A stretch of DNA of 64,000 bases from Antitrichia curtipendula. Lineage: Eukaryota; Streptophyta; Bryopsida; Hypnales; Leucodontaceae. The stretch spans positions 17,936,696-18,000,695 of the forward strand of contig OX579638.1 of the NCBI GenBank assembly GCA_951230915.1, given 5' to 3'. The position numbers and the translations under genes are program-made. Numbering within the stretch: the stretch's first letter is position 1; every line of letters begins with the position of its first letter. The notes under the pieces are model-generated. The model made no database searches. It was given only the letters and a program-made list of their open reading frames with translations, and had not been told where the DNA came from. Shown here in pieces: positions 46,840-58,628 of the stretch.

Positions 46840-47974
46840 CACTAGAAGAAAAACATGTCTGCCGCAACCGATATTCGACAATTACTTTGCGACTAAGTCT
46901 CTTATACAACTACACTACGACTATGATCCCTCTCTATTTGCACCAACTTTGATGTGTATATTGTTGTAGTTGCAAAGTAGTCATAGAATGAAGTGTAGGA
47001 TCATGAGAGGGTAATAGAGTTGTCATTTATAATTACTGTGAGGTATTCCACATCTAATATTCATCATAATTGTTGATGTGAACAACTTTGTTGTTGCATA
47101 TTATCTAAATTTGACTACAATTCGACTTGAAAATGACTAGATTACGACTAGAAAACAAATAGGATTTTACTAGAAAACAACTAGGATTCAACTTGAAAAC
47201 AACTAGTCTACAGCTAGAAAATAATTAGGAAACAATTGCAACTGTAAAATGACAAAAATCATTTCCTAGTTGTTTTGTAGTCATTTCCTAGTTGTTTTAT
47301 AGTTTTTTCTTTGTTATATCCTAGTTGTTTTCAAATCATTTTCCGATTGTGTAATAACAATTGTCTCATATTACTTGTCAAGAGTACCATTAGGTTGAAC
47401 CTATAAGACTTGTAAGTAGTTGTTTCCTTTTGTAACAAATTTTGTCAATAGAATTCTAAGATTTCTATAGTTACTTTGTAGACTTCTATATTTGATAGAT
47501 TTCTACATTTTGTGGATATTTTATATTTTATAGATTTTGAAATCTACAAATTCTACAAGTTGCAAATGTGCCACAAACAAGTTGCAAATAAGTCACAGAC
47601 AAGTGACAAACAAATGACAAATGAATCATAGACGAGTCGCAATGAAGTCACAAATGAGTTGCAAACAAGTCACAAACAAGTTGCAACGAAGTGAAAAATG
47701 AGTCGCAAACTAGACACAATCGAGTCGTAATTTGTACGTGGTAGCAAATACCATGTAAGCAACCATGTCATAAAGCAAATCAATGAAGTTCCAAGTAAGC
47801 TGAAGAATGAGAAATTAAAATATTTTGCCTTGCAACTACAGTGTGACTAGAAAACTTGTCCACAACAACTGGGGGCCTCTATATCCCTCTAGATTATCAC
47901 TAGTTGCAAATGTCCGATGCAACTCAAAACCAATTGCTCCTTATAGTCGCAAAACCTCTCATTTTCTTCTAGTG
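46840..47974. mobile_element. Non-autonomous CACTA (EnSpm) element
   Basis: It starts CACTAGAAGAAAAACATG and ends CATTTTCTTCTAGTG, flanked by the 3-bp duplication AAC (46837-46839 and 47975-47977). Of its 1135 bp none is coding. It is dominated by subterminal repeats: inverted clusters of ACTAGAAAACAACTAG-like units (47100-47350) and a string of units of about 11 bp resembling ACAAGTCACAA or ACAAGTTGCAA (47565-47720). Such arrays are where CACTA transposases bind, so this fits a deletion derivative that needs a transposase supplied elsewhere. Confidence 0.87.
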
Positions 47975-49095
47975 AACTAAGTTTTTTTTCCTCATACAAT
48001 GCAACCATTGTTGGTGAGGCTAGTCCAGAACAATTCCCACTTAGGAAAGTAGAGACTAAGGTATCCTCTCCCTATTGCAAAACCAACTACACTAAAGATG
48101 ATATTTAGTGTCTTGTACACTAAATATGAAGGCATACACTAAAAGCCAATTACCCTATGAAAGTAAGGGTACCTTCGCACCAGTTGTGGCGAAAGAGCGG
48201 TGCTACAGGGATGAAGCAGTCAACCAACATTGACTACTGCGGCACTTGGCGTCCACGAAGGGTCGGGCCTGACGCGCGGTAACAAAAGATACAATGGCAC
48301 CCATGGAAGACCGCGATGTTCACATAGGTCGATTTTAGCAGAGTAGCGGACGACGGAATTCCGTGCATTCGTAGCACCGTCCCAGTACTGTGCACACCAA
48401 TTTGTCTTCTGGAAAAGGCGTTTACAAGAAGTGGAGTCGTCTGTGAAAAGCGAAACTTGCCGCAACAATGTGCGGGTGAAGAAACCTTGATTTTCAGTGC
48501 AAAATTCATTCCTGCTTTTGACACTAGCGTCGTTGAGTTTGGAAATTGGGGTGCCCGTTCTAGTTTGTTGCTTTGATTAAGAGACCGGTGAGTTAGGGTT
48601 TAAAGTGCAGTATGTCTACTGTGTAGTTTTCTAGTAGTCGGATTTTTGATTGAATGATTTTCATTGTCCCGTGATACTTGTGCAATGCAGTAGTGATTCA
48701 AGCTGATCTTCTGTACGTTGTCTGCAGTTGTCTTGACACGGACAGTGCTTGTATCAAAAGAACGACGTTGTGGTAGGTGCGTTATTTTCCACCTGCATAC
48801 TCTGTTTTGATGTTCCAAAGAATTGTGGCAAAGAAATGTGTTCACATTTCTTGAATTTAGGGTAAGTTCTCTTTGCAGTACGTTTGCATTGGATGCGGTC
48901 GACCCATATCTGCGACGTCCTTGTGCTGTACTGAAGGTCAGCGACAAGGAGCTTCTGCAACATTTTCGAAATTCTAGTTTTTCCCCATATGAAATGAGAG
49001 GAGTATTGCTTCGTTCCAAAACATTTGGACTTTGACAGAATTGTTGTTCAAATTCAGCTGACGAGCACGTAATTGTGAATATACAGATGGAACAC

Positions 49096-49487
49096 CATAT
49101 TCATTAAAATGAGAGTTTTCCATTGAAATGAGAGGTAAATTAAAAAAAACTGAGGAAAGATTTTATTGCAATTTAGGTTGACTCGACCTAAATTGACATA
49201 AAACCTTTCAAATTTGATCTAATCTTGAAAGATTTTATTACAATTTAGGTCGAGTCAACCTTAATTGACATCAAATCTTTCAGATTTGACCTAGTTTTGA
49301 AAGTTTTTTTTGCAATTTAGGTCGACTCAACCTAAATTGCAATAAAAACTTTCAAAATTGACCTAAAATTGAAATATTTTATATCAATTCTACTCAAAAC
49401 TCTCATTTTAATGGAAATTGTTGATTTAGGTTGAGATCAACATGAATTATTTTGAGAGGTCCCCAATCTCCCATTTTAATGAATATG
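49096..49487. mobile_element. 392-bp MITE at the transposase start
   Basis: The ends CATATTCATTAAAATGAGAG (49096) and CCATTTTAATGAATATG (to 49487) are inverted. A second inner pair (ATTGAAATGAGAG / CTCTCATTTTAAT) repeats the motif. The middle has at least three units of about 75 bp with TTTAGGTCGACTCAACCTAA-type palindromes. It inserted a few bases upstream of the transposase ATG and supplies an upstream in-frame ATG at 49442 that adds 17 foreign residues. Confidence 0.75.
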
Positions 49488-49492
49488 ATGTT

Positions 49493-50843
49493 ATGGACAC
49501 CTTAGAATTCCCAATGGACATCATGTCCATGGCTTGTTTGATGCTTGTGATGCTGCTCAACAGTAATCGAGCATTGGTGGATGCTGCATCCACCAGCGTC
49601 GAAGAGGACAGCGGAGAAGAGTGGAACGTCGGTTTCCAGGACTCCAGCACTGTCTCTGTTGACGCAGAAGTGCTTTTCCGGGCTGCACTCAACCATTTTC
49701 GGCTGTGGAGTACCTTCAGTTATTTGGACGAAGATTTAGGCTATTGGGTAAAATCCCGTTCCACCACCTGGTTCTCCCAATTTCTGTTGCATGAGTATGA
49801 TGACCGCCGCTGGATAGAAATGTTTCATTTCAGCAAACGCTCAGTTTTCAATTTAGCTAGTCTGATAGCTCCAGCCATCCGGAAACAAGACACAAATTAC
49901 CGTTTGGCTATGCCTGTGCCTGTGCGCTTGGCATGTACTTTGTTTAAATTGAGTCACGGTGCCAGCTTCCTTAACTGCAGCGAAATGTTTGCCGTTGGTA
50001 GAAGCACAGTTTCCATAATGTTGCGAGAAGTAGTTCATGCGATCAATGTGGCACTTCGAAATGAAATTACTTGGCCTTGGGGGGAGCATATTGCGGACAC
50101 GGCTATAGCTTTTCAACAACTTTGTGGGTTGCCTGGTGTATGTGGTGCAATGGATGCCACTCACATTGCAATTAGCAAGCCACGATATGGTGCACGGGAC
50201 TACTACTACTTCAAATCTGGAGGTTACAGCATGAATTGCCAAGCCGTTGTCGATAGTTCCAAACGTTTCCTGGATTTGTACGTCGGCATGCCTGGATCTA
50301 GAAACGACTCAAGAGTGCTCAGGAGGTCCACCTTGTACCACCGAGCGCAACATCGAACTTTATGGGACAACACCTTGTCTTTCAATGGATTTTGCACCGT
50401 ACTTAATAGTGGACGCAGGATACCCTCTTCTGCCGTGGCTGATGGTTCCACATCGCCGAGACAACCAACTATCAGTGTCAGACTGCCTCTTCAACCGCAG
50501 ACTCAGCAAAGGTCGTGCGGTGGTGGAGAATGCGTTTGGAATTATGAAACTCACTTTCCGAGAGCTCCTCGTCAAATGTGACTTGGATGTCACCATAATA
50601 CCTGATGTTGTGATTTGCTGTGCAATCTTGCACAATGTGCTCCTCAACCAGTCACATGAAGATATAGAATGTCTACTAGACATTGTGCGCAATGAGGATG
50701 CCATGCATTTCAGACAAAGAGTGACGGAGACCATTCCGAGAGAGGATGATGCGGATGTGGTGGACTTGGATGTGGACGTCGGTATTCAGAAGCGCTTTGA
50801 TCTTGGAGTTTTCCTTTCCCTTCAACGAATTGCTCCCTTCTGA
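49493..50843 (+). pseudogene. HARBI1-like DDE transposase, frameshifted
   Basis: Cut-and-paste transposase of PIF/Harbinger type (DDE_Tnp_4). From ATG 49493 the frame carries a helix-turn-helix-like region (FLNCSEMFAVGRSTVSIMLR), then the first catalytic Asp in GAMDATHIAI and the second in YVGMPGSRNDSRVL. Near 50370-50400 the reading moves by one base. The rest (FAPYLIVDAGYPLLPWLMVP, then GRAVVENAFGIMK with the catalytic Glu, then AILHNVLL) is in another frame, ending at 50843. The upstream frame instead runs on to a stop at 50581. All three catalytic residues survive but not in one frame. Only one clear lesion suggests recent loss. An unrecognised short intron is less likely, given no suitable splice sites. 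Confidence 0.9.
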
Positions 50844-51816
50844 TGCTGGTAAGCAGCCCCCTATACTTTGTGCGTGAGTACTTCAATCAACAATGTTGTT
50901 GTCTTTCGTCTGCAGTGGTTCTCGTACCGCCCAGCAGAGTATGGTTTTTTTCTATGACATGATTGAAGACTGGTGAAGATTAGTAGCAAAACAATACTAG
51001 CTAGAAGTCTTGAAGTTCTTCATTCCTCTTCAGGGATTTTGTTTCCCAATTTCAAATGATGTTGGTATTGTGCCTTCATCGTAGCCTTTCCACGGGAACA
51101 TTTTTTTGAAAATCTGATGTCCTCTTTCCGTGACACTGAATTTTCCGTCTACTATTTGCAGCATCCACAATATCGGACGCACGGACTCTCCCATTTCCTG
51201 ACTTCCTCTGTCGGATTCCATGAGCGGCATCCAAAGAGGGCAGCTTTTTTAAGTCTTCCTTTTGTGGGGACGTTGAGAGTTACTTTTCGCAGGTGCATTT
51301 CTGTAATCTTCAAAGCACGGACATGTCGGTGAAGCAGCGAACGATTTGTGCACTGTAGTTCAATGCAGTCACGACCACCTTCATTGGCAGTATAGAGCGA
51401 ACGCTAGCAGGCACTTCTCTCATGGGCGAAGCCTCACTTTTTGTTGTAGGACTGTGACCGCAACTGCTAGATCGGTTAGTGTGGCGTGGACCTTTTCTTC
51501 ACAACAATGTTTACATATATGTACAGAGCATTTCATTAATAAAGAGGTAAATTGTACATTTCATTGCGTCCAAAAAATTCTACTTTGGTATTGAGTATAA
51601 TGTACTTTGCTAGCTTTGTCTGCCATAGCGGAGCTGGACAACAGAGACTTCGAGCGTAGTTTTGTTCGGAAAGTCAAAAAACAAAATCTGCAGGACGACC
51701 GCCTACTACTGTTCCGCGTTCTATAGTAACAACATTGGAACCTTCTTGTCGACACTTCCGAAATGGAACCTCAGTCTTCTCTTCAGTCAATGCTTCTAGT
51801 TCTCCACGTTACGGAA

Positions 51817-53097
51817 CTACACAGCCTCTGGGTCACTGGCATCTGCAATGACGGGACTGTCTTTGGCAGATGGCACTCCTGACGTGCATGTTGGCCGATA
51901 TAGCGGCACCGGAGGAATGGGTCGAGCTTGAAGAGGACCAATGTTTAGACGTTGTTGTATTCCCGAGTTCATGACCTCTGCCAAATTCGCTAGGCATTGG
52001 ACAACTTGTCCCTGCTTTTCAATAGCAAGTTTGGCATTGTCATTGGCAGTGCGGGCACTGTCGTGAAGACGTCGGTCTCGCTCCAATTGATAGTCCATTT
52101 GCTTGGTGAATAATGTGAGTTGCATGTCAATCTTCGACCGCTCCACCTCACGTCCTGCTGTAGCTATATCCTTCATTTGCGTAGACATGGCATCGCCCGT
52201 TGCTCGGGTGGCTTCGGCAATCAAAGAGTGCCCAGAAACACTTTGTCTGCGTATGCCTGTGCTACCAAATGCTTTGCTTCTGGTTGCATCACCAGTGTCC
52301 GATGAACTCAAAATGACGGTCGGTGCTGGATCCGGGATGCAGGATTTGCCGGCCCGCTGCGTTGACTCGAATGGCATCACAGATGGCGTTACCAAGAGCG
52401 GTGGAGGTCTGGAACTGCGAAATGGATAATCACTGCTCCGCATGGAACCGCTGAATTCATCTGTGTCGCTGCTCAAACGTGCTCCTTCAACTTCTTCGCC
52501 TTCACAGTTCACATTCTCGTGTTCCTCTTCCACGTCATCGTTGGTAGATACTGTGGTGTTGTAGTTATTGTCGTCAGTGGATATGAGATCTCGAGAATGG
52601 GGAGGCTGCATTGTTGGTCAGGATTGATACCACTTGTGAATTTGGAAGAAAGTCTCATGTGCGAAGGACCTCGGCAGTCCTTCAGTCTTTCTCTCAGATC
52701 AACTCATGCTCCAGTACGAAATTTCGTTCATGCCACTCCGTGCGAAGTAATCAGCCAGTCGCTTGTACTCTGGAATCAGGAGATTCCACTTAGACTTGCA
52801 TGCAGCTGCATCTCGATGACAAGGAGAAGCTGCTGCTCCCATCACCTCATGGCTCACGCGTTGCCACTTCGTTGAATCAGAGAGCATCAACTGCCGAGAG
52901 TCTTTGCATTGTGATTCTTCGGTTGACATTCTCCGCTTTGCATCGATGAGAGCGTTGATTTCTGCAGCTTCCCAATTCGGCCCTCTTTCCTTGCGCGTTT
53001 TTTTTGAAATTGGCGCTGAGGGACTCTCCGCAGCATGCATCGAAGGCTCCGACAGTCCCAAAGTGGCATGTGATGGAGCCACGGCACTACGCAGCAA
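51817..53097 (-). pseudogene. Harbinger Myb/SANT protein with two stop codons
   Basis: Second protein of the element, expected to bind DNA and bring the transposase to the TIRs. One minus-strand frame runs from 53097 to 51817 but is broken by TGA at 52699-52701 and at 52618-52620. Upstream of the stops is a Myb/SANT-like trihelix (GPNWEAAEINALIDAKRRMS, then KWQRVSHEVM, then AACKSKWNLLIPEYKRL). Homology-like sequence continues through both stops (SERKTEGLPRSF). The C-terminal part has an acidic, low-complexity segment followed by a predicted coiled coil (MKDIATAGREVERSKIDMQL). Same-frame stops indicate nonsense mutations, not introns. Confidence 0.85.
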
Positions 53098-54476
53098 CGT
53101 GGATGGACATCCTGCACGTGAATGGCAGACATCAGTGACTGCAATTTTTTAAGAAAGAAAGAACGGAAGGTTTCACTGCAGAATGAGTCTTGTTTTTCAC
53201 CCATCACTCAGACTACGATCAATATGAGAATTCTTTGCACAGTAGAACGTAACCTGTGGGTTTTATTGTAGCAGTGCAGTGCCCGAAGACATGTCGGACT
53301 GATTCCGGAGCTTCGGCAAGTACGGAAGACAGAGCAGCATATGATGAGGACACAATAAATTGGGCACATTTCTATCATTTCCAAGCATTTCAACGGAGTT
53401 GCTAAGCACAAGGGATGGTAAAGTTCATGTTCACAACGACTGTGTTCACTCTCAACAGAAGGAATTAATCGACATCTATACGGAAGCGGATGATGACGAT
53501 GAGCAATCAATCGTCATGCAAGAGACATTGTCAGGAACGTAGGATGACCAAGCTCAGTTGGATCATGACTTCTGATTCTCTGCAGAACGGTTTCTTTGAA
53601 CTTTCATGACAATACAAACAAATACAGTGAGAATGAAGTTGTACCTGATAGCCCAGCACGCTTCCCCGATGTCTGAGCGACAACACATTTTCCTTCTTGA
53701 CGATTAGACATGCTTTCGTCTTCGGTACGTAGTGGACCACAGCTGTTGCCTCAACGAACAAAAGCCACGTACTTCAAGCGATGGTAGCACTGCAACAGTT
53801 CGACAGGAGTCACCGTCGCGACGCTGGAGTTGAATGATGCGCTAAATCTGTGGTGCACAATCACGTCCGCGGTTGCTACCGATGTGATTTGCAAGTGTGT
53901 AGAATACCATTTTGAAGCTTTCATCACCATCTTAGTAGCCGCCCTCCTTAAATTTGCGTTACCAGAACGCAAACACGCGATGGGTGCATGGCATGACTTC
54001 GCCGACGAACTTTGATTACGTCCTTTTTTTCCTCCGTTTCTTCATATTTTAATATTTACAAGCCTCTTATTTAAAACTTCATCGCCCACTTTGCGTAATC
54101 GCTCTCCAAATCCCATTTAACATAACAATGCTTCCTAGAGACTGAAATGTACAGAAATGCCTGATTCGCTGCTACAAAGAAACCAACGGCCAAGGACGTA
54201 CTTCACATCTCTGGTGGACCCGTCGGGAAGTAAGCACCAATGTTTCCATGCTACTGAACTGCATACACGTAGGCTCGGAATTATTGCACCTCCTCAGTGC
54301 GAACCCTCTCTGCTGGTGCTTGCTTACTTTCCCCCCTTTGCTGTGCCGTAGCAGTTGGTGTGAAGGTACCCTAAGTAACATTAAATGTCAATTCAAACAC
54401 TAAATGTGAACCAGAGTTGTCATATCAGACGGAATATCACTGTTCACGGACAGAATCGGACCGATTAGGGCTAGGC

Positions 54477-54637
54477 GGCTGCAAACTTCAGAGCCTTGTA
54501 ACTTTTGCAATTATTCTTCAAATCAAGAAAATGAGATGTTTTTCGGCATCTACAGTTTTTGTAGATGCCGAAAAACATCTCATTTTCCTTATTTGAAGAA
54601 TTTTTGCAAAAGTTACAAGGCTCTGAAGTTTGCAGCC
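54477..54637. repeat. Near-perfect 161-bp hairpin
   Basis: Arms of 78 bp (54477-54554 and 54560-54637) pair almost perfectly around a 5-bp loop. The left arm starts GGCTGCAAACTTCAGAGCCT and the stem tip reads GGCATCTACA. It lies in the right part of the outer element, so it is probably transposon-derived. If transcribed it would form a long dsRNA suited to Dicer processing. Confidence 0.88.
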
Positions 54638-54749
54638 GGCACATTCAAGTCTAACACTAATTGTGGACAACATCAGATTTAGTGTTGTAGCTAGTAGGGG
54701 GGTAAAAACACTAAATGTCACTCAACACTAAATATCATCTTTAGTGTAG

Positions 54750-57700
54750 CTATTTGCCACTAGCTAGAATAGAGTTCTTCATAGCCTCTCATTGACCCAG
54801 ATATGACAAAGTATTTGCTCAAACTCAACACAAGTTTTCAAAAAGGAACCAATGGAAGTTGAAGAGTTATTTAAGGCAACCAATAAGAGTGGAAGCATTT
54901 TGTATTTCAGAATGTATGATTAAGGGTATAATCTAGTGTCAATAATAGGTGTTTTCATGACCTCAACTTTAAAAATTCATAATATATTTATACAAATTCT
55001 ACAAATTCTCAAACCAATTGCATTCACTTTTGCTTTCATTTGCTAACATTGACATGATCATTTTTCCAATTGGTTATCGTCCCCATTGCTTGCAAGTACA
55101 AATAAATTCCTCACAGTTTCATTTTTCGCATCTTGCCGATGTGTTTGTAGTATTTTGTCAGTGCCAGTTGCAAACTGGTGTCAACCCTCAAAAATTTGGA
55201 GCCTTTTTTTGAAATAGTGTCAAAGTATCATGTCAACAGTGCCATTAGGAGCAAAATCTCTAGCTAAAGCGGTGGCACTGTGGATGTGATACACAATTAG
55301 ACATTGTTCTGAAAAAAGTCTCAAAATTTTCTTCTAGAGGTTTGTTCAAGGTTCACATTTTTGTGGCTAACTCACCCTTTACGTATAGGGCAATCATTGA
55401 GGTGGAGTAAATTCTGGAAATAAACAAGCAAAGCTTGCAAGGAATGTCTGTTTATTTTTAAAATTCTAGACAGCGAAGAGATTGCCTGACTTAAACGCAT
55501 GTCTAGAAATGGATAATATATGTGATTGATGAATGAAAATTTTGTAATCACCAATTATGCGGATTTCACGCGCTATGAAGGGATTACCGGGAATAATGAG
55601 ATATTTCTTGGTTGGGGTGTACGTAAATTAGAGATATGTCTCTTTGGAAAATGACTTTTGGAGGTCTTTGGAGGTTGTGTAAATTGAAAAGAAGACATAA
55701 AAGTGTTTGATCTACAACTCTAGTAGATTTTCTAGACCAAGGCAACTCATATTGATGTGAATTTGTTTAAAATGATTGGGTATGAGCATTTTAGTCCAAT
55801 GGTCCATTTGAATTAATTGTTATCCGTCTGAATTAATTAGCCTTCCCCTCCAAGTGGGCTTGACTACAATTTTGAAGGATGAAAAAATTTGTTCATCTTT
55901 TTGCCACGATTCCACGAAGCTCAAAAGTGTTGTCCAAAGATTTTGAAAGTAAAGAGTGATATTCCTTAGTCTTTAATTCTCAATTTGTGAAGCTCTTGTT
56001 GGCTAAAAACTTGCTCTCTACAACTTTTCACTTCTAAAGTAAAAACATGCATGCCAGTATCTTGACTTTTTTTAGTTCTACAATCTTTCAAGGTCAAATT
56101 TCTATTTTTTTCTTAAACAAAGTTATTAGTGACCCTAAGAGAATACAACAAACTTGAAAACTTAAGATACCTATTCTACACATGCACTCATACTCCCCTT
56201 AAACAACCATCCTTGAAGTACAAAATGTTTCAAATCCCATTCGTTGCCTCGTAACCTCTTCAACTCTTATTAATTGTTCTTGAACACTTTTGGCAATTTT
56301 AGGTGACCATCCAAGGCCAAAATGTAGATGGCAAAAATTGAAAAATGACACAATTGAATGCATTTACTATAAATAAGGGCTCACTACGTCCCTAGTCCCA
56401 TTTCAACTTTCTAATTCTGCATTTTCCAATTCCATTTTTGCATTCATTGAGAGCTAAGAAATTGGAGCTTATGGTTTCATACTAAGTGCCAACTTCCAAG
56501 TAGAAAATGCCTAAATGACAACAATTTTTGGAAATTATTGTGCCAAGAAGTTGGGACAAACTTGGATCAAGAATGTTGGGATTTTCTATTGGTTAGATTT
56601 TATTCTTACTCAAAGTCTCAACTATTTTTTGGTATATGATATAATAGAAGAAGAATAGAATGATTGCAAGAAACACTTGTCCTATTTCTTGTCCCCTTGT
56701 CCTTGGAAATTGTTTTTTGGCTCATAACTTTTGCATACTTTGTCCAATTGGCCTGAAATTCAGAATGAAGGTAGTTACAAAAGTTTCAAACATTTCTTAA
56801 TTTTCTTAAAATTAGTTTACTATTTTTAAGCTGCCCCCAATTGGGTGTCTACCTTGGGCATTTTGGAGGGTTTTAGTCCTATTTTGACCCAAAATTGCAA
56901 ATTAAAGCCACAAATTGGACATGTAGGAAGTCCACTAACATTACAAGGATTGACCGAAGTTTTTTTGAAAATAGCAACATGTTGATTGCACAAATCGGGT
57001 CAAAGTGACCTTCCTTTGTGTAGAGGCTATGAAGAGGAAAAAAATTTCCTCAATGAATTTGCTTCAAGAAATTTTTGAAATTTATAGCCCATCTGTCAGA
57101 TATGCTAGGCTACAGTAGGCGCAAGGCTCTGTAGAGAAAAAGGTCCTGAGTTTTTCGGTTCAAGAATGTTACGGTAACTCATATTTGGAGCCCAATTGTG
57201 AAAAAAGTACAACCTTTAGCATTTGTGCATGTACTATTGTTCACAGTCAAGTTCCAGATTTGAGTCACCACACACTTTCCAAAGCTGGGACCCTTTGCAT
57301 TAGAATCGGCATGAAAATGCACTAGCCCCCCAGGCTAGCTATTAACTTAGTCCGGATCTGAGTTTGGCCATTACTGTGAGCATTCCAATGTTTCCACATC
57401 GGTCGCTTTGTCAACTGTTTGTTTCGTTGACAACGTTTCACTTTGAGGAAATACAATAACATATTCGAAAAATGGATCAAAATGTGGTCAAAAGATTTTC
57501 AAAACACACATCGAAAATTGACTCCCATTTTGATTCCCTAGCTACTCAAAATAAAGTCGAATCGATTCCAGTCACTCCAAAGGGCACTTGCCCTTTCTGT
57601 TTCAAATGAAAAAAAAAAAAAAAATGACATTCCCAATGCACCTGTCTAATTTTAGATGCCTTTTTTCCCATCTGTATATCAAATGGTGCCAGAGGTTTGG

Positions 57701-58080
57701 AAACTGTACCCGGCAATTGAGCAAACGGACATGGTCGTAGCTCCAATACCAGAATTTCAAAAGGAGGAAGAGCAGAAGAATTACGCTTTGCTCTTTTCAT
57801 GAAACAAATCCTCGGAAACGAACGTTGTGGTCCACGAAGCCTCATGCTTTCGTGATGACCTGGCACATCCAGGTCAAATTACGTCTTCGGACTTTCTGCA
57901 AGAACCCAAACTCTTTATCAACGCTGACCGTGAAGAAATGTAGATTATTATATCACACAATTGAATGGAATCATTTGTGTGATATAAAACACATTTCCAC
58001 ATCGAATCAGCTTAAGTGAGTACTGAGTACCCGAGTGAGTGATCGATTGTCAACGCTCGTAGTTTCTACGTAGCCCCGGT
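54750..58080. other. AT-rich intergenic DNA
   Basis: No gene recognised. Blocks near 56700-56900 (CATAACTTTTGCATACTTTG) recall the interior of the TTAA-flanked elements but have no TIRs. A short hairpin (TTATATCACACAA / TTGTGTGATATAA, about 57948-57988) and a poly(A) run at 57607-57623 are the only other structures. Confidence 0.45.
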
Positions 58081-58081
58081 C

Positions 58082-58350
58082 CTTACCAACAAAAAACAAA
58101 TATATGTCCACCTGCTCTGCAATCCTCGCCATTCCCCTTCACTTGCTTTCAGCTGTACACAGAGCGACGGATCTGTTTTTGACTTCCAAGAGACGCCGCC
58201 GCCCCTCCGAGATTCTGGCTAATGCTTATATCGGCAGTGAGGTGAGGTCAGGTTAAGTCATAGACGCCTGGGCGGCCCAGTGAAGTTTTTTTGACAGCGG
58301 GGTCGTCGTACGTAGTCGATGGTTGCAGGAACATTCTGTGATTATATAAG
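58082..58350 (+). promoter_or_regulatory. Putative PAL core promoter
   Basis: TATATAAG at 58343-58350 is a good TATA box about 280 bp upstream of the PAL ATG, leaving a leader of roughly 250 bp. TTACCAAC at 58083-58090 resembles the AC/P-box elements bound by MYB factors in phenylpropanoid promoters. Spacing fits; function is not shown. Confidence 0.5.
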
Positions 58351-58628
58351 TGTGTCTATAGGGGCCGGACATCCAGAGGAAAAGCAGTTCTAGCTCCTCC
58401 ACTGGTTTACACCTAGCTAGTTTTTAAGCCATTTTCTTTAGTGCTTCAGTAGACACTCGGTTGAAGCTTTGGATCGAGCTCAGTCTGTCACACCGTACCG
58501 GAGCAGCGTTTCGATTCGGATCTATCTTGAATTGCTGTATTGCCGATTGGAGGTGATCAGGTGTTTCTATCTCTTCTGTTCTGCAGAGGATCATTCAAAT
58601 CAGGTGGACAGAAAACAGGGCGGGCATC

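Larger units (their letters stand above)
48167..54371. mobile_element. PIF/Harbinger transposon, 6.2 kb, degraded
   Basis: TIRs start GGGTACCTTCGCACCAGTTG on the left and, complemented, GGGTACCTTCACACCAACTG on the right, flanked by TAA at 48164-48166 and 54372-54374, the 3-bp TWA duplication expected of this superfamily. It encodes the two classic proteins in convergent orientation: a DDE transposase (plus) and a Myb/SANT protein (minus). Both carry disabling mutations, so it cannot move by itself now. No further gene was recognised at 53110-54300. Confidence 0.93.
48090..54746. mobile_element. Outer TIR element split by a Harbinger insertion
   Basis: CACTAAAGATGATATTTAGT at 48090 is mirrored perfectly at the right end (ACTAAATATCATCTTTAGTG, ending 54746), and both edges carry TA. 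ACACTAAAT-like motifs recur inside both ends. Removing the 6.2-kb Harbinger element leaves about 450 bp, a MITE-sized element containing the hairpin at 54477-54637. The CACTA-like end and TA flank are ambiguous between superfamilies, since the flanking triplets (CTA and TAG) do not match. Confidence 0.75.

Noticed and set aside
47565..47720. CRISPR-like array of short repeats
   Set aside because: Units of about 11 bp without spacers, inside a CACTA element with exact borders; this is a subterminal repeat array.
52612..52698. Intron between the two minus-strand Myb-protein frames
   Set aside because: Both parts are in the same frame and the intervening sequence still encodes family-like residues, so two nonsense codons explain it better.
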